DNA of 24,594 nucleotides from an uncultured Porphyromonadaceae bacterium (GCA_900548875.1 URMA01000042.1:1-24594); one strand, 5' to 3'. Shown: positions 1 through 7,060, counted from the stretch's first letter. Notes: a model not told the origin generated them from the letters alone. Numbers and translations: made by a program.

Positions 1-35
1 GGAAAAAGGGGATTTAGAATTATTATATTTTCAAA

Positions 36-70
36 ATGCTGTTGCGGAGAATTCCGTAGCAGCATTTTTT
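36..70 (+). terminator. Rho-independent terminator of a gene lying left of the window
   Basis: A 13-base stem (36-48 with 53-65, two G-U wobbles in RNA) closes on a short AGAA-type loop and runs into a T tract at 65-70. It points rightwards, so it most likely ends a plus-strand gene whose coding part lies before base 1. No coding region was seen in 1-35. Confidence 0.85.
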
Positions 71-272
71 ATGGTTGATTCATAAACTTGGTTATTAGAC
101 AGCCCACCATTATTTCGTCTGATTGTGAGTACATGTGCGGGCGTTCGGGTGCAGGCTTTCTGCCTTGTATTTTTCCTCAATGCGGTCAGTTGCATCAGCG
201 ACAAACGCAGAAAGCAATCAGCCGGACATCCGCACGAAACCCGTCATAAAATCTTATGACAGATTGGGACAT
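71..272. other. Intergenic stretch with no convincing gene
   Basis: Between the left-edge terminator and the minus-strand terminator at 273-303 I see no ORF with a plausible start context or recognisable motif. A 39-codon minus-strand ORF at 195-314 starts with ATG after a GAGGAA, but its first codons encode the terminator hairpin itself, so it is probably not a gene. Confidence 0.5.
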
Positions 273-303
273 AAAAAAAGTTGCTCCAATCACTTGGAAC
301 AAC
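273..303 (-). terminator. Rho-independent terminator of the small minus-strand unit
   Basis: Read on the minus strand, 303-294 and 289-280 form a 10-base stem (one G-U) with a 4-base loop, followed at once by seven T at 279-273. It lies 45 bases after the stop of the 21-codon ORF at 348-413 and closes that short transcription unit. Confidence 0.85.
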
Positions 304-347
304 CCTAAAATCATTACAATTCCTCGAAATAAAAGAGACTTACGGAC

Positions 348-413
348 TTATTTGTAAGCCTCAGCTGTGGTGGTAAAATACCACTTAACAGCTCTCAAAA
401 CAATCTTTTTCAT
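348..413 (-). CDS. Putative 21-residue small protein
   Basis: This minus-strand ORF begins MKKIVLRAVKWYF and ends in AEAYK before TAA. It was chosen because it sits between a good Bacteroidota promoter (482-512) and a strong terminator (273-303), giving a transcript of about 200 bases with a leader of about 60. The leader is A/T-rich just before the ATG, as is usual in Bacteroidota genes, and the N-terminus is basic and amphipathic (KK, R, K). I do not recognise the family. Within the ORF, bases 363-393 form a nested hairpin (AGCTGT/ACAGCT outside GTGGTA/TACCAC), so the transcript could instead be a structured small RNA or act as both. The existence of the transcript is better supported than translation of the peptide. 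Confidence 0.5.
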   Translation of the reverse strand: MKKIVLRAVKWYFTTTAEAYK

Positions 414-481
414 AATTAAAAACCTTAAAAACCTAAAATTAATACCTATGAAAGCGTTTACTAAACCAATCTTTTGTATTG

Positions 482-512
482 CAAAGGTAATACGAGATTT
501 TATATCCTCCAA
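482..512 (-). promoter_or_regulatory. Promoter of the small minus-strand unit
   Basis: On the minus strand, TTG at 512-510, a 20-base spacer and TACCTTTG at 489-482 match the Bacteroidota -33/-7 pattern (TTTG, 19-21 bases, TAnnTTTG). Transcription would begin near 475 and read leftwards through the 21-codon ORF to the terminator at 303-273. Confidence 0.65.
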
Positions 513-650
513 TAGTTTGTGCTATAAAAATGTGTTATATAACATGATTTTAACTATTCTGTGTTAAATTAACAAATTTGTGTAGGCGCGATTTGTTGTG
601 GTTATATTTGTATCTGTTTGTATTACAATTGAATATGCGACGGTGGATTC

Positions 651-671
651 GGACGTACCTGGGGTACGTCC
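651..671. repeat. Perfect 9-base palindrome in intergenic DNA
   Basis: GGACGTACC at 651-659 and GGTACGTCC at 663-671 are exact inverted copies with a 3-base loop. There is no T tract on either side, so it does not look like a terminator. It may be a REP-like extragenic element or an operator. A possible plus-strand -7 box (TATATTTG, 603-610) lies 40 bases upstream, but no gene follows it before 907. The rest of 513-780 holds nothing I can assign. Confidence 0.45.
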
Positions 672-785
672 CTACGGGATTGTGCGGCAATATTTGCTTT
701 CTTTTGTTTGAGATGGGGTGGGAAACGGATTGACAAGCAAGAAAAATTTGTTCTTTTGTACTTCTGTCAAATATGAACCTTTCAG

Positions 786-867
786 TATCTTTAAATAAGA
801 TAGTATGCGTCTCAGCATAAAAACTCAAACAAGTTTGGTTTTCTGCATTCGACTTTCGCTATCTTTG
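786..867 (+). promoter_or_regulatory. Two-unit palindromic promoter repeat ahead of the symporter
   Basis: The first unit is a perfect inverted repeat (TATCTT 786-791, AAGATA 797-802). The second, 74 bases further, contains the -7 box TATCTTTG at 860-867 with a -33 TTTG at 834-837 (22-base spacer) and an imperfect copy of the same palindrome. The sequence around the second unit resembles the units ahead of argS (TATCTTTGCATAAGA, then a TGCG/TCGG tail). The predicted transcript start near 874 gives a leader of about 33 bases to the ATG at 907. Confidence 0.6.
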
Positions 868-906
868 CATAAGATGTAATGTCGCATCGGTTTAAGACGA
901 AAAAGA

Positions 907-2310
907 ATGGAGTGGATTAACAGTATAATAGCCTCGGTCAACGATGTACTTTGGTCGTATGTGCTGACGGTGATGCTTATCGGCTGTGCCTTGTGGTTTA
1001 CGGTCAGAGGGCGGTTTTTGCAGTTTAGAATGGTGAAGGAGATGGTGCGGCTGCTGGGCGACAGCAAGCCTAAGTCGGATGACGGTGTAAAGCATATCTC
1101 TTCGTTTCAGGCATTTGCCGTGTCGATTGCCAGCCGTGTCGGTACGGGCAATCTGGCCGGTGTAGCGACCGCCATTGCCATCGGAGGTCCGGGCGCGGTG
1201 TTCTGGATGTGGCTCATCGCCCTGCTTGGCTCGTCGAGCGCATTTGTGGAATCGACGTTGGCACAGCTCTACAAGACCCGAGGCGAAAAGTCGTTTGTCG
1301 GCGGACCGGCCTATTATATGCAGCAGGGGTTGGGCAAACGCTGGATGGGAATCCTCTTTGCCGTGCTTATTTCCATTACTTTCGGATTTGCATTCAATTC
1401 CGTACAGAGCAACACGATTTGTGCCGCGTGGGAAAATTCCTTCGGCATCGATCCCTTCTGGATGGGCGTGGGGCTGACGGTGGTGACGCTTTGCATTATT
1501 TTCGGCGGTGTTCACCGCATTGCCAATGTCAGCGGCGTGATTGTGCCCGTGATGGCAATCGGCTATATTCTGTTGGCTCTTTTCGTTGTTCTTTCCAATA
1601 TTCAGCATATTCCTTCGTTGATTGCCACCATCGTGGGCAACGCTTTCGGCTGGGAACAGGCGTTTGGCGGGGGCGTGGCGGCTGCATTGGTGCAGGGCAT
1701 GAAGCGCGGACTGTTCAGCAACGAGGCCGGTATGGGTTCCGCTCCGAACGTGGCGGCTACCGCTCATGTGAGTCACCCTGTGAAACAGGGTTTGATTCAG
1801 GCGCTCGGCGTGTTTACCGATACGCTGATAATCTGTACCTGTACGGCATTTATCATTCTGCTTAGTGATACGGCCATCGCTTCGAACGCCAACGGCATTC
1901 AGCTTACGCAGTCGGCTCTGGAGAGCGAAGTGGGGCGCGTGGGCAATGTGTTTGTGGCTGTTGCCATTATGCTTTTTGCCTTCAGCAGCATTATCGGCAA
2001 CTACTATTATGGCGAAGCCAATATCCAGTTTATGACCAAAAGCCGCACGGTGCTCGTTGTCTACCGTCTGCTGGTGGCGGCAATGGTGATGTGCGGTGCA
2101 CTGATGACGCTCGACCTTGCCTGGGGATTTGCCGACGTGACGATGGCGCTGATGACTATCTGCAACCTTGTGGCGATTGTCTTGTTGTCCCGTCAGGCGT
2201 TCCTGCTGCTCGAAAACTACCGCCGTCAGAAGCGCAGCGGCGTGAAGGACCCCGTGTACCGTGACGGCGACATTCCCGAACTTCGTGGCAAAGGCGACTG
2301 CTGGAAATAG
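907..2310 (+). CDS. Sodium:alanine symporter family (AGCS) transporter
   Basis: The 467-residue protein is strongly hydrophobic throughout and fits the AGCS family, which imports alanine or glycine with sodium across the inner membrane. Family features seen include an N-terminal segment with WFTVRGRFLQFR near residues 30-43, the SRVGTGNLAGVATAIAIGGPG block near residues 76-97, GGPAYYMQQGLG near residues 132-143, and MKRGLFSNEAGMGSAPN near residues 264-280. Length is normal for the family. The ATG at 907 is chosen because it follows a -7 box (860-867) by about 40 bases and opens directly into the expected N-terminus. The next gene starts 127 bases later with its own promoter-like sequence, so this is probably a single-gene unit. 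The exact substrate (alanine, glycine or another small amino acid) cannot be read from the sequence. Confidence 0.93.
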   Translation: MEWINSIIASVNDVLWSYVLTVMLIGCALWFTVRGRFLQFRMVKEMVRLLGDSKPKSDDGVKHISSFQAFAVSIASRVGTGNLAGVATAIAIGGPGAVFWMWLIALLGSSSAFVESTLAQLYKTRGEKSFVGGPAYYMQQGLGKRWMGILFAVLISITFGFAFNSVQSNTICAAWENSFGIDPFWMGVGLTVVTLCIIFGGVHRIANVSGVIVPVMAIGYILLALFVVLSNIQHIPSLIATIVGNAFGWEQAFGGGVAAALVQGMKRGLFSNEAGMGSAPNVAATAHVSHPVKQGLIQALGVFTDTLIICTCTAFIILLSDTAIASNANGIQLTQSALESEVGRVGNVFVAVAIMLFAFSSIIGNYYYGEANIQFMTKSRTVLVVYRLLVAAMVMCGALMTLDLAWGFADVTMALMTICNLVAIVLLSRQAFLLLENYRRQKRSGVKDPVYRDGDIPELRGKGDCWK

Positions 2311-2362
2311 CCGCGATGCGTTTCCTGCACGGCGAAATCGCTTCTGTTCGGAAAATCTTTTC

Positions 2363-2370
2363 TAACTTTG
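2363..2370 (+). promoter_or_regulatory. Probable -7 box for the EamA-type transporter
   Basis: TAACTTTG matches TAnnTTTG and lies 67 bases before the ATG at 2438. No good -33 TTTG is present at the expected distance, so the promoter is partial by sequence. The leader between them is G-rich near its end and may fold weakly. Confidence 0.4.
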
Positions 2371-2437
2371 CACCCGGTAAAACCCAAATCGGTCTAAACT
2401 CTAACGGCTGATTGGGGGTAAAAAGATGTAAGGTTTT

Positions 2438-3355
2438 ATGTGGATTGTACTTGCTTTTCTTTCGGCGGCGCTGCTGGGCTGCTACGATGTATGCAAAAAA
2501 ACGTCGTTGCGCGACAATGCCGTTATTCCGGTGCTTTTTCTCAACACCGTTTTTTGCAGTTTGATATTTCTTCCGTTTATTGTCGGTTCGGCTGCGGGGT
2601 GGATTGACTCCTCGTCGCAACTTTATGTTCCGGCGTGCGGCTGGCACGAACACTGCTATATCATGCTCAAGGCGGTTATCGTGTTGTCGTCGTGGATATT
2701 GGGCTATTTTGCCATCAAGCATTTGCCGCTGACCATTGTCGGACCAATCAATGCCACGAGGCCGGTGATGACACTCGTCGGCGCACTTCTTATTTTTGGC
2801 GAAGAGCTCAACCTGTGGCAGTGGGCGGGTGTGCTGCTTGCCATTGCCTCGTTCTATCTGCTCAGCCGCAGCGGCAAGAAGGAAGGCATCCGCTTCTCCC
2901 ATAACCGTTGGATATTTTTCCTTGTCGGAGCCGCTTTGCTCGGAGCTGCCAGCGGACTTTACGACAAATTTCTTGTCGCACCTGCCGAAAACGGCGGCAT
3001 CGGCATTAACAAGATGGTGGTACAGAGTTGGTATAACGTTTATCAGTGTCTGATTATGGCGGTGATTCTCATTCTGCTCTGGTATCCCAAACGCCATACT
3101 ACCACGCCTTTCCGCTGGAAATGGGCCATCGTGCTGATCAGCGTATTCCTTTCGCTGGCCGACTTTGCCTATTTCTACGCCTTGTCCTATCCCGACGCCA
3201 TGATTTCGATTGTGTCGATGGTGCGTCGCGGCAGTGTCATCGTCTCCTTCCTGTTCGGCGCGATGCTTTTCCGCGAAAAGAATCTCCACGCGAAGGCCCT
3301 CGACCTTCTGCTCGTATTGCTCGGTATGGTGTGCCTTTGGATTGGTACGCACTAA
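2438..3355 (+). CDS. EamA/DMT-family transporter
   Basis: The 305-residue protein shows about ten hydrophobic segments in two similar halves, the usual layout of the drug/metabolite transporter superfamily. The first half ends with the typical block around GPINATRPVMTLVGALLIFGEELN (residues about 107-130) and the second has the matching block SIVSMVRRGSVIVSFLFGAMLFREKN (residues about 256-281). The initial residues WIVLAFLSAALLGCYDVCKK form the first membrane segment, supporting the ATG at 2438. The protein acts in the inner membrane; the substrate cannot be deduced. It lies between the AGCS symporter and a metal GTPase without overlap to either, and a promoter-like sequence precedes each, so an operon is not indicated. 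Confidence 0.88.
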   Translation: MWIVLAFLSAALLGCYDVCKKTSLRDNAVIPVLFLNTVFCSLIFLPFIVGSAAGWIDSSSQLYVPACGWHEHCYIMLKAVIVLSSWILGYFAIKHLPLTIVGPINATRPVMTLVGALLIFGEELNLWQWAGVLLAIASFYLLSRSGKKEGIRFSHNRWIFFLVGAALLGAASGLYDKFLVAPAENGGIGINKMVVQSWYNVYQCLIMAVILILLWYPKRHTTTPFRWKWAIVLISVFLSLADFAYFYALSYPDAMISIVSMVRRGSVIVSFLFGAMLFREKNLHAKALDLLLVLLGMVCLWIGTH

Positions 3356-3368
3356 ACAAGGAGAAAGG

Positions 3369-3400
3369 TTTGGAATTTTGGCGGAAACCCACTAACTTTA
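3369..3400 (+). promoter_or_regulatory. Promoter of the CobW-type GTPase and phosphoesterase pair
   Basis: TTTG at 3369-3372, a 20-base spacer and TAACTTTA at 3393-3400 (one mismatch to TAnnTTTG) lie 45 bases before the ATG at 3445. Confidence 0.5.
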
Positions 3401-3444
3401 TCCGTTCGTTTTTGAACTACAGTTTATAGACAACATAAATAGCT

Positions 3445-4662
3445 ATGGAAAAGAAAGATGTACCCGTACTGCTTCTGACAGGATATCTGGGAAGCGGTAA
3501 GACAACTTTGGTAAACCATATTCTGACAAACCGTAAAGGTATTCGTTTTGCGGTGATTGTCAACGACTTGGGTGAGGTGAATATCGACGCCTCTCTGATT
3601 CAGAAGGGCGGCGTTGTCGACCAGAAGGACGACAGCCTGGTGGCATTGCAGAACGGCTGTATCTGCTGCACGCTGAAAACTGACCTGATTGACCAGATTT
3701 TTGAACTGATGAAGTCGGAGAAGTTCGACTATATCGTAATAGAGGCGAGCGGTATCTGCGAGCCGGAACCTATTGCACAGACCGTATGTTCTATCCCTAC
3801 ATTCGGCGAAGCCTACCGCAAATACGGCATCTGCCGTCTGGACTGCATCGTGACCGTAGTCGATGCTCTGCGTTTCCAGAGTGAATTTGCCTGCGGCGAC
3901 AGCCTGACGAAAGCCGACATTGCCGAGGACGATATCGAAAACCTGATTATCCAACAGGTGGAATTCTGCAACAAGATTCTCTTGAACAAGGCTTCAGAGG
4001 TGACACCGGAAGAACTGGGCCGTATCCGTCAGATTATCAAGACTATTCAGCCGGGTGCGGAAATTATCGAGTGCGACTACGCAAACATTGACCTCGACCA
4101 GATTCTCAATACCCGCATGTTTGATTTTGAGAAGGTTGCCACTTCGGCAGGTTGGATTCGCGGCATAGAAGGACCTGTGGAAGAGGAAGAACATCACCAT
4201 CATCATGACCATGAAGATGAGCACGAACATCATCACGACCACCATGACCACGAATGCGGACACCATCATCACCACCACGACGAAGGTGAAGCGGAGGAGT
4301 ACGGTATCAGCACGTTTGTCTACTACCGCCGTCGTGCTTTCGACATCAACAAGTTTGACTATTTCGTGGCAAAACATTGGCCGAAGAGCGTTATCCGCGC
4401 GAAAGGCGTATGCTATTTCTCCGACAATCGCGACATGTCGTATCTGTTCGAACAGGCCGGCAAGCAGAAGTCCATTAAAGAAGCCGGACTATGGTATGCT
4501 ACGGCTCCGGCCGATGAACTTGCCGAACTGATGAAGCAGGAACCGGGGCTGATGCGCGACTGGGATCCGGAGTATGGCGACCGTATGCAGAAAATCGTAT
4601 TTATCGGTCAGAAAATGGACAAGGAGCAGATTATAAAACTGCTCGACGACTGTCTGGAATAG
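3445..4662 (+). CDS. CobW/COG0523-family GTP-binding metallochaperone
   Basis: The 405-residue protein has the G3E GTPase Walker A GYLGSGKTT (residues 13-21), the metal-binding CxCC motif GCICC (about residues 71-75) and the EASGICEP block (about 100-107). The base-specificity motif reads NKAS rather than NKxD. A strikingly His/Asp/Glu-rich linker spans about residues 247-284, after which the CobW C-terminal domain (ISTFVYYRRRAF onward) completes the protein. Family members insert or traffic metals such as zinc, cobalt or nickel in the cytoplasm, using GTP. The His-rich linker suggests binding or storage of a divalent metal; which metal cannot be told. No Zur-type site was recognised upstream. 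Seven bases separate its stop from the next ATG, so the two genes are probably cotranscribed. Confidence 0.92.
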   Translation: MEKKDVPVLLLTGYLGSGKTTLVNHILTNRKGIRFAVIVNDLGEVNIDASLIQKGGVVDQKDDSLVALQNGCICCTLKTDLIDQIFELMKSEKFDYIVIEASGICEPEPIAQTVCSIPTFGEAYRKYGICRLDCIVTVVDALRFQSEFACGDSLTKADIAEDDIENLIIQQVEFCNKILLNKASEVTPEELGRIRQIIKTIQPGAEIIECDYANIDLDQILNTRMFDFEKVATSAGWIRGIEGPVEEEEHHHHHDHEDEHEHHHDHHDHECGHHHHHHDEGEAEEYGISTFVYYRRRAFDINKFDYFVAKHWPKSVIRAKGVCYFSDNRDMSYLFEQAGKQKSIKEAGLWYATAPADELAELMKQEPGLMRDWDPEYGDRMQKIVFIGQKMDKEQIIKLLDDCLE

Positions 4663-4669
4663 AGGAACG

Positions 4670-5239
4670 ATGAAGATATTGCAAATATCCGATACACATG
4701 GCTTGCATCGGCAGTTGGCAGATTTGCCGGCTGCCGATGTAATTGTTCATTGCGGTGACTTTACGGAGGCCGGAACGGAAGAGGAAGTGCTCGATTTTCT
4801 GAATTGGTTTGCCGAACTGCCGTATGCCCATAAGATTTTTGTGGCGGGCAATCATGACCTGTGCCTTTGGGATGCCGGCGGTATTGAGGATTTGCCCGAA
4901 GGAATGCATTTCTTGCAGGACTGCGGTTGCGAAATCGATGGCGTGCGCTTTTTCGGGTTGGGCTACAATCATCCCGAAACCCTCATTCCCGATGCAGTCG
5001 ACGTGCTTGTCACTCACGAACCGCCTGTCATGATTCTTGACCGTTCAGCAGGCGTACATTGGGGAAATGCTTCCCTGCGCAGCCGAGTGTTCGAAATCAG
5101 CCCCCGTTATCATTTTTTCGGTCACGCTCACGAAAGCTACGGAATTCTCCACAAATCCGCCACAACCTTCTCCAACGCCTCCCTCCTCGACGATGCCCAC
5201 CGCCTTGTCCACCTGCCCCGCCTGCTGGAACTGGAGTAG
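4670..5239 (+). CDS. Calcineurin-like metallophosphoesterase
   Basis: The 189-residue protein carries all motifs of the calcineurin-like phosphoesterase fold in order: SDTHG near residues 7-11 (DxH), HCGDFT near 28-33 (GD), AGNHDLCLW near 59-67 (GNHD), a THEPP histidine near 115-119, and FGHAHESYG near 147-155 (GHxH). These residues bind two metal ions, commonly manganese, iron or zinc. It is close to minimal size with no added domain, signal peptide or membrane segment, so it is cytoplasmic. The physiological substrate is unknown. An AGGAA lies just before the ATG, and the start is 7 bases after the CobW-type gene, which suggests that a metal-dependent enzyme is co-expressed with a metal chaperone; that link is inference. 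Confidence 0.9.
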   Translation: MKILQISDTHGLHRQLADLPAADVIVHCGDFTEAGTEEEVLDFLNWFAELPYAHKIFVAGNHDLCLWDAGGIEDLPEGMHFLQDCGCEIDGVRFFGLGYNHPETLIPDAVDVLVTHEPPVMILDRSAGVHWGNASLRSRVFEISPRYHFFGHAHESYGILHKSATTFSNASLLDDAHRLVHLPRLLELE

Positions 5240-5259
5240 GAAGCGAAAATCTGATGATA

Positions 5260-5301
5260 TAAAAACAGCATCTAAAACCATGCTCCGTTTTAGATGCTGT
5301 T
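5260..5301 (-). terminator. Terminator shared by convergent genes
   Basis: A perfect 15-base stem (5264-5278 with 5287-5301, loop of 8) lies between the phosphoesterase stop (5239) and the LRR gene stop (5324). On the minus strand it is followed by TTTTTATA, so it is a good intrinsic terminator for the LRR gene. On the plus strand the tail is GCGTTAAAA, so it is weaker for the phosphoesterase. Confidence 0.85.
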
Positions 5302-5323
5302 GCGTTAAAATATTGGGTAGATG

Positions 5324-6391
5324 TTAGATGGAAACTTTGAAAGTCTCTTCTCCTACGCGGACAATGTAAATGCCTTTTGTTGGAACATTAATCGTTGTGT
5401 CAGAACCGCTGTATATGAGTTGACCGCTTGTGTTGTAAACTTCTATTGATGCGGCATCGCTTGCCCCTTTTATGATAACACTATCATTAGATGTGAGAAC
5501 TATAATGTGCTTGTTTGTTGTTAATTCAGCAACACCAGCTTCTGGTTCAAACACTTCATTTATATTTTTAAATTTTCCCCAAAGTTCTGATGCTTTGTAT
5601 GCTTCTAATGTGCCTTTCGGAATGTTTAATATAGCTTCAAGATATGTTATTCCTTGAAATACAGCATCACCACCTAATATGCTGCCTTGATGAGGTGGTT
5701 CAGTATTTAAAATATCGATAGTTTTCAAATTATTGCAGCCAATAAAGCATCTTTCTGCTATGTAACTGACAGAATTACCTAACGAAATGTGTTTTAGATT
5801 TGTGCAATCCTTGAAAGATCCTTCAATATAACCAATTGATTTTACGCTATTTGGTATTTCGATAGTTTCCAAGCTAATACAACCTTCAAAAGCATTTTGG
5901 TCAATAAGGGTGATGCCGTCTGCAATTTTCACTTCGGACAGATTTTTACATCCGTTGAAACAGTACATAGGAATTTCTCCAATACTACTTGGTATTTCGA
6001 TGCGTATTATGTCACTTTTATAAAATGCCATAGTTCCTAAATATGTAACACTATTTGGTATTTCAACATATTTTAAAGAAGAATTGTAAAAAGCATCATT
6101 CCCAATATATGAAATAGTGCTAGGAATTTCCACAGAGGTTACATTTGAATTTTTAAATGCTTGATATTCAATCCTAGTAACAGTGAAATCCATGTTTGAG
6201 TATTTGACAGATGATGGAATAATAATATCACCAGAGTATTCATTATCTCCTGACGCTACTCCACAAGTTAAGTCGTCTAAAGATGTTATTGTGTAATATA
6301 TTCCGTCAACTTCAAAATCGTAGGCAAATGTATTTATACAAACCGACAGCATTGCTGTCAGTATTATCAATTTTTGAATCAACTGTTTCAT
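5324..6391 (-). CDS. Exported BspA-type leucine-rich-repeat protein
   Basis: Using the ATG at 6391-6389 gives 355 residues. This start is chosen because it overlaps the upstream stop as ATGA and opens directly into a signal peptide (MKQLIQKLIILTAMLS, cleavage likely after TFA). A start seven codons earlier is possible but lies inside the upstream gene. The middle holds about six to eight BspA/TpLRR-type repeats (LRR_5), with recurring units such as VEIPNSVTYLG and IEIPNSVKSIG. The last 70 or so residues (SIEVYNTSGQLIYSG, then KGIYIVRVG) resemble the type IX secretion sorting domain, so surface display or secretion is likely. Such proteins bind host or bacterial surface ligands; the ligand here is unknown. 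The gene is clearly more AT-rich than its neighbours, which suggests recent acquisition. Confidence 0.85.
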   Translation of the reverse strand: MKQLIQKLIILTAMLSVCINTFAYDFEVDGIYYTITSLDDLTCGVASGDNEYSGDIIIPSSVKYSNMDFTVTRIEYQAFKNSNVTSVEIPSTISYIGNDAFYNSSLKYVEIPNSVTYLGTMAFYKSDIIRIEIPSSIGEIPMYCFNGCKNLSEVKIADGITLIDQNAFEGCISLETIEIPNSVKSIGYIEGSFKDCTNLKHISLGNSVSYIAERCFIGCNNLKTIDILNTEPPHQGSILGGDAVFQGITYLEAILNIPKGTLEAYKASELWGKFKNINEVFEPEAGVAELTTNKHIIVLTSNDSVIIKGASDAASIEVYNTSGQLIYSGSDTTINVPTKGIYIVRVGEETFKVSI

Positions 6392-6720
6392 TTCGATTGT
6401 TTTTTTGACCATATATCCATTAAATGCTGTTTAATCTTGGGGTTGACAGAATTTGTCTCAATTTCAGAAAATTTCATCATACCGAAATCTGATAGTGTCT
6501 TAAGCTTTGCAATGAAGTTTCTGTTTTTACGTTCGCCAACATAATTTTCTGATTCGGCAAACATTGTCAAATGAATGTCTCCTAATGAAATTATAGCAAA
6601 AGAATCTTCCCAATTTTCATTAGAGATAAAAACCGTAAGAATGGTTTCTCCATTTTCATCAATCTGAAAAAACTTACAGCGGGAAAAATTATCCGCAAAT
6701 TTGTTTTCACATTGTGTCAT
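6388..6720 (-). CDS. Uncharacterised 110-residue protein coupled to the LRR gene
   Basis: I do not recognise this protein. The ATG at 6720-6718 (MTQCENKFADNF) gives 110 residues. The open frame extends upstream to a GTG at 6855, but that extension lies inside the structured leader palindrome and reads as a noncoding segment, so the shorter form is preferred. The protein has no signal peptide or membrane segment and a mixed charged composition; the C-terminus is basic (WSKKQSK). Its TGA stop overlaps the ATG of the LRR gene by the ATGA arrangement, which implies translational coupling and probably related roles. It lies in AT-rich DNA and has a promoter about 300 bases upstream. A cytoplasmic partner or regulator of the LRR protein is conceivable, but nothing in the sequence proves it. 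Confidence 0.65.
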   Translation of the reverse strand: MTQCENKFADNFSRCKFFQIDENGETILTVFISNENWEDSFAIISLGDIHLTMFAESENYVGERKNRNFIAKLKTLSDFGMMKFSEIETNSVNPKIKQHLMDIWSKKQSK

Positions 6721-6775
6721 AAGATTATTTTGTTTTGTGTTCTTCAATCCCCTACAGAACGGTTTATATGCAAAA

Positions 6776-6990
6776 AGCGTGAGGACTGTATTTATGCTTA
6801 TCCTAATAATCAGGCTTCTCGCATTGCCTCTCAAATACGGATAAGCAACAGCCACTCACGCTTGAGAGGTATATAGCATACCCTTTCGGGATAGTATATA
6901 TCCGTAGCGTGAGCGTTGTTGCTACTACCCTTGATTTGAGATTCAAATTTTGCGAGAATTTGATTATTAAAGGTAAGTTTCAATAACGCT
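6776..6990 (-). ncRNA. Long nested palindrome in the leader of the 110-aa/LRR operon
   Basis: On the minus strand this leader folds into one long interrupted stem. From outside inwards the paired blocks are 6776-6780/6986-6990, 6797-6803/6972-6977, 6805-6812/6961-6968, 6816-6823/6951-6958 and 6830-6836/6934-6940. An inner hairpin follows with 6855-6862/6906-6913 and a CCC-GAAA-GGG tip at 6890-6881 (GNRA loop). Alternative partners also exist: 6855-6863 can pair perfectly with 6775-6783, 6796-6803 with 6839-6846, and 6911-6921 with 6981-6991 (one mismatch). It could be a cis-regulatory RNA with two conformations or a decayed MITE-like palindrome. I do not recognise a named RNA family. Confidence 0.55.
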
Positions 6991-7027
6991 CTAAAAAATA
7001 TGTCTGGTCAGGAAATCCCAACCGTTG

Positions 7028-7060
7028 CAAAAGTAATCAAAACAATTGAACAATAGCAAA
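7028..7060 (-). promoter_or_regulatory. Promoter of the 110-aa/LRR operon
   Basis: On the minus strand TTTG at 7060-7057, a 21-base spacer and TACTTTTG at 7035-7028 fit the Bacteroidota consensus. Transcription starting near 7021 would yield a leader of about 300 bases that includes the nested palindrome before the ATG at 6720. The remaining bases 7061-7160 hold nothing else that I can assign. Confidence 0.6.

Noticed and set aside
195..314. 39-codon minus-strand ORF starting MILGLFQVIG
   Set aside because: Its first codons are the stem of the terminator at 273-303, so most transcripts would end inside it.
367..567. 66-codon plus-strand ORF, including an internal ATG at about 448
   Set aside because: It is antisense to the small minus-strand unit, has no promoter of its own and a composition of AT-rich noncoding DNA.
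892..1776. 294-codon minus-strand ORF
   Set aside because: It is antisense to the well-supported AGCS symporter and has a His/Arg/Gly-rich composition typical of a shadow frame.
2156..3352. 398-codon minus-strand ORF
   Set aside because: It covers the EamA-type transporter on the opposite strand, has no recognisable motif and a very basic low-complexity composition.
4205..4531. Thr/Met-rich plus-strand ORF
   Set aside because: It is an out-of-frame reading of the His-rich linker of the CobW-type GTPase.
6721..6855. N-terminal extension of the 110-residue protein from a GTG at 6855
   Set aside because: The extension is the arm of the leader palindrome; the ATG at 6720 has a better context.
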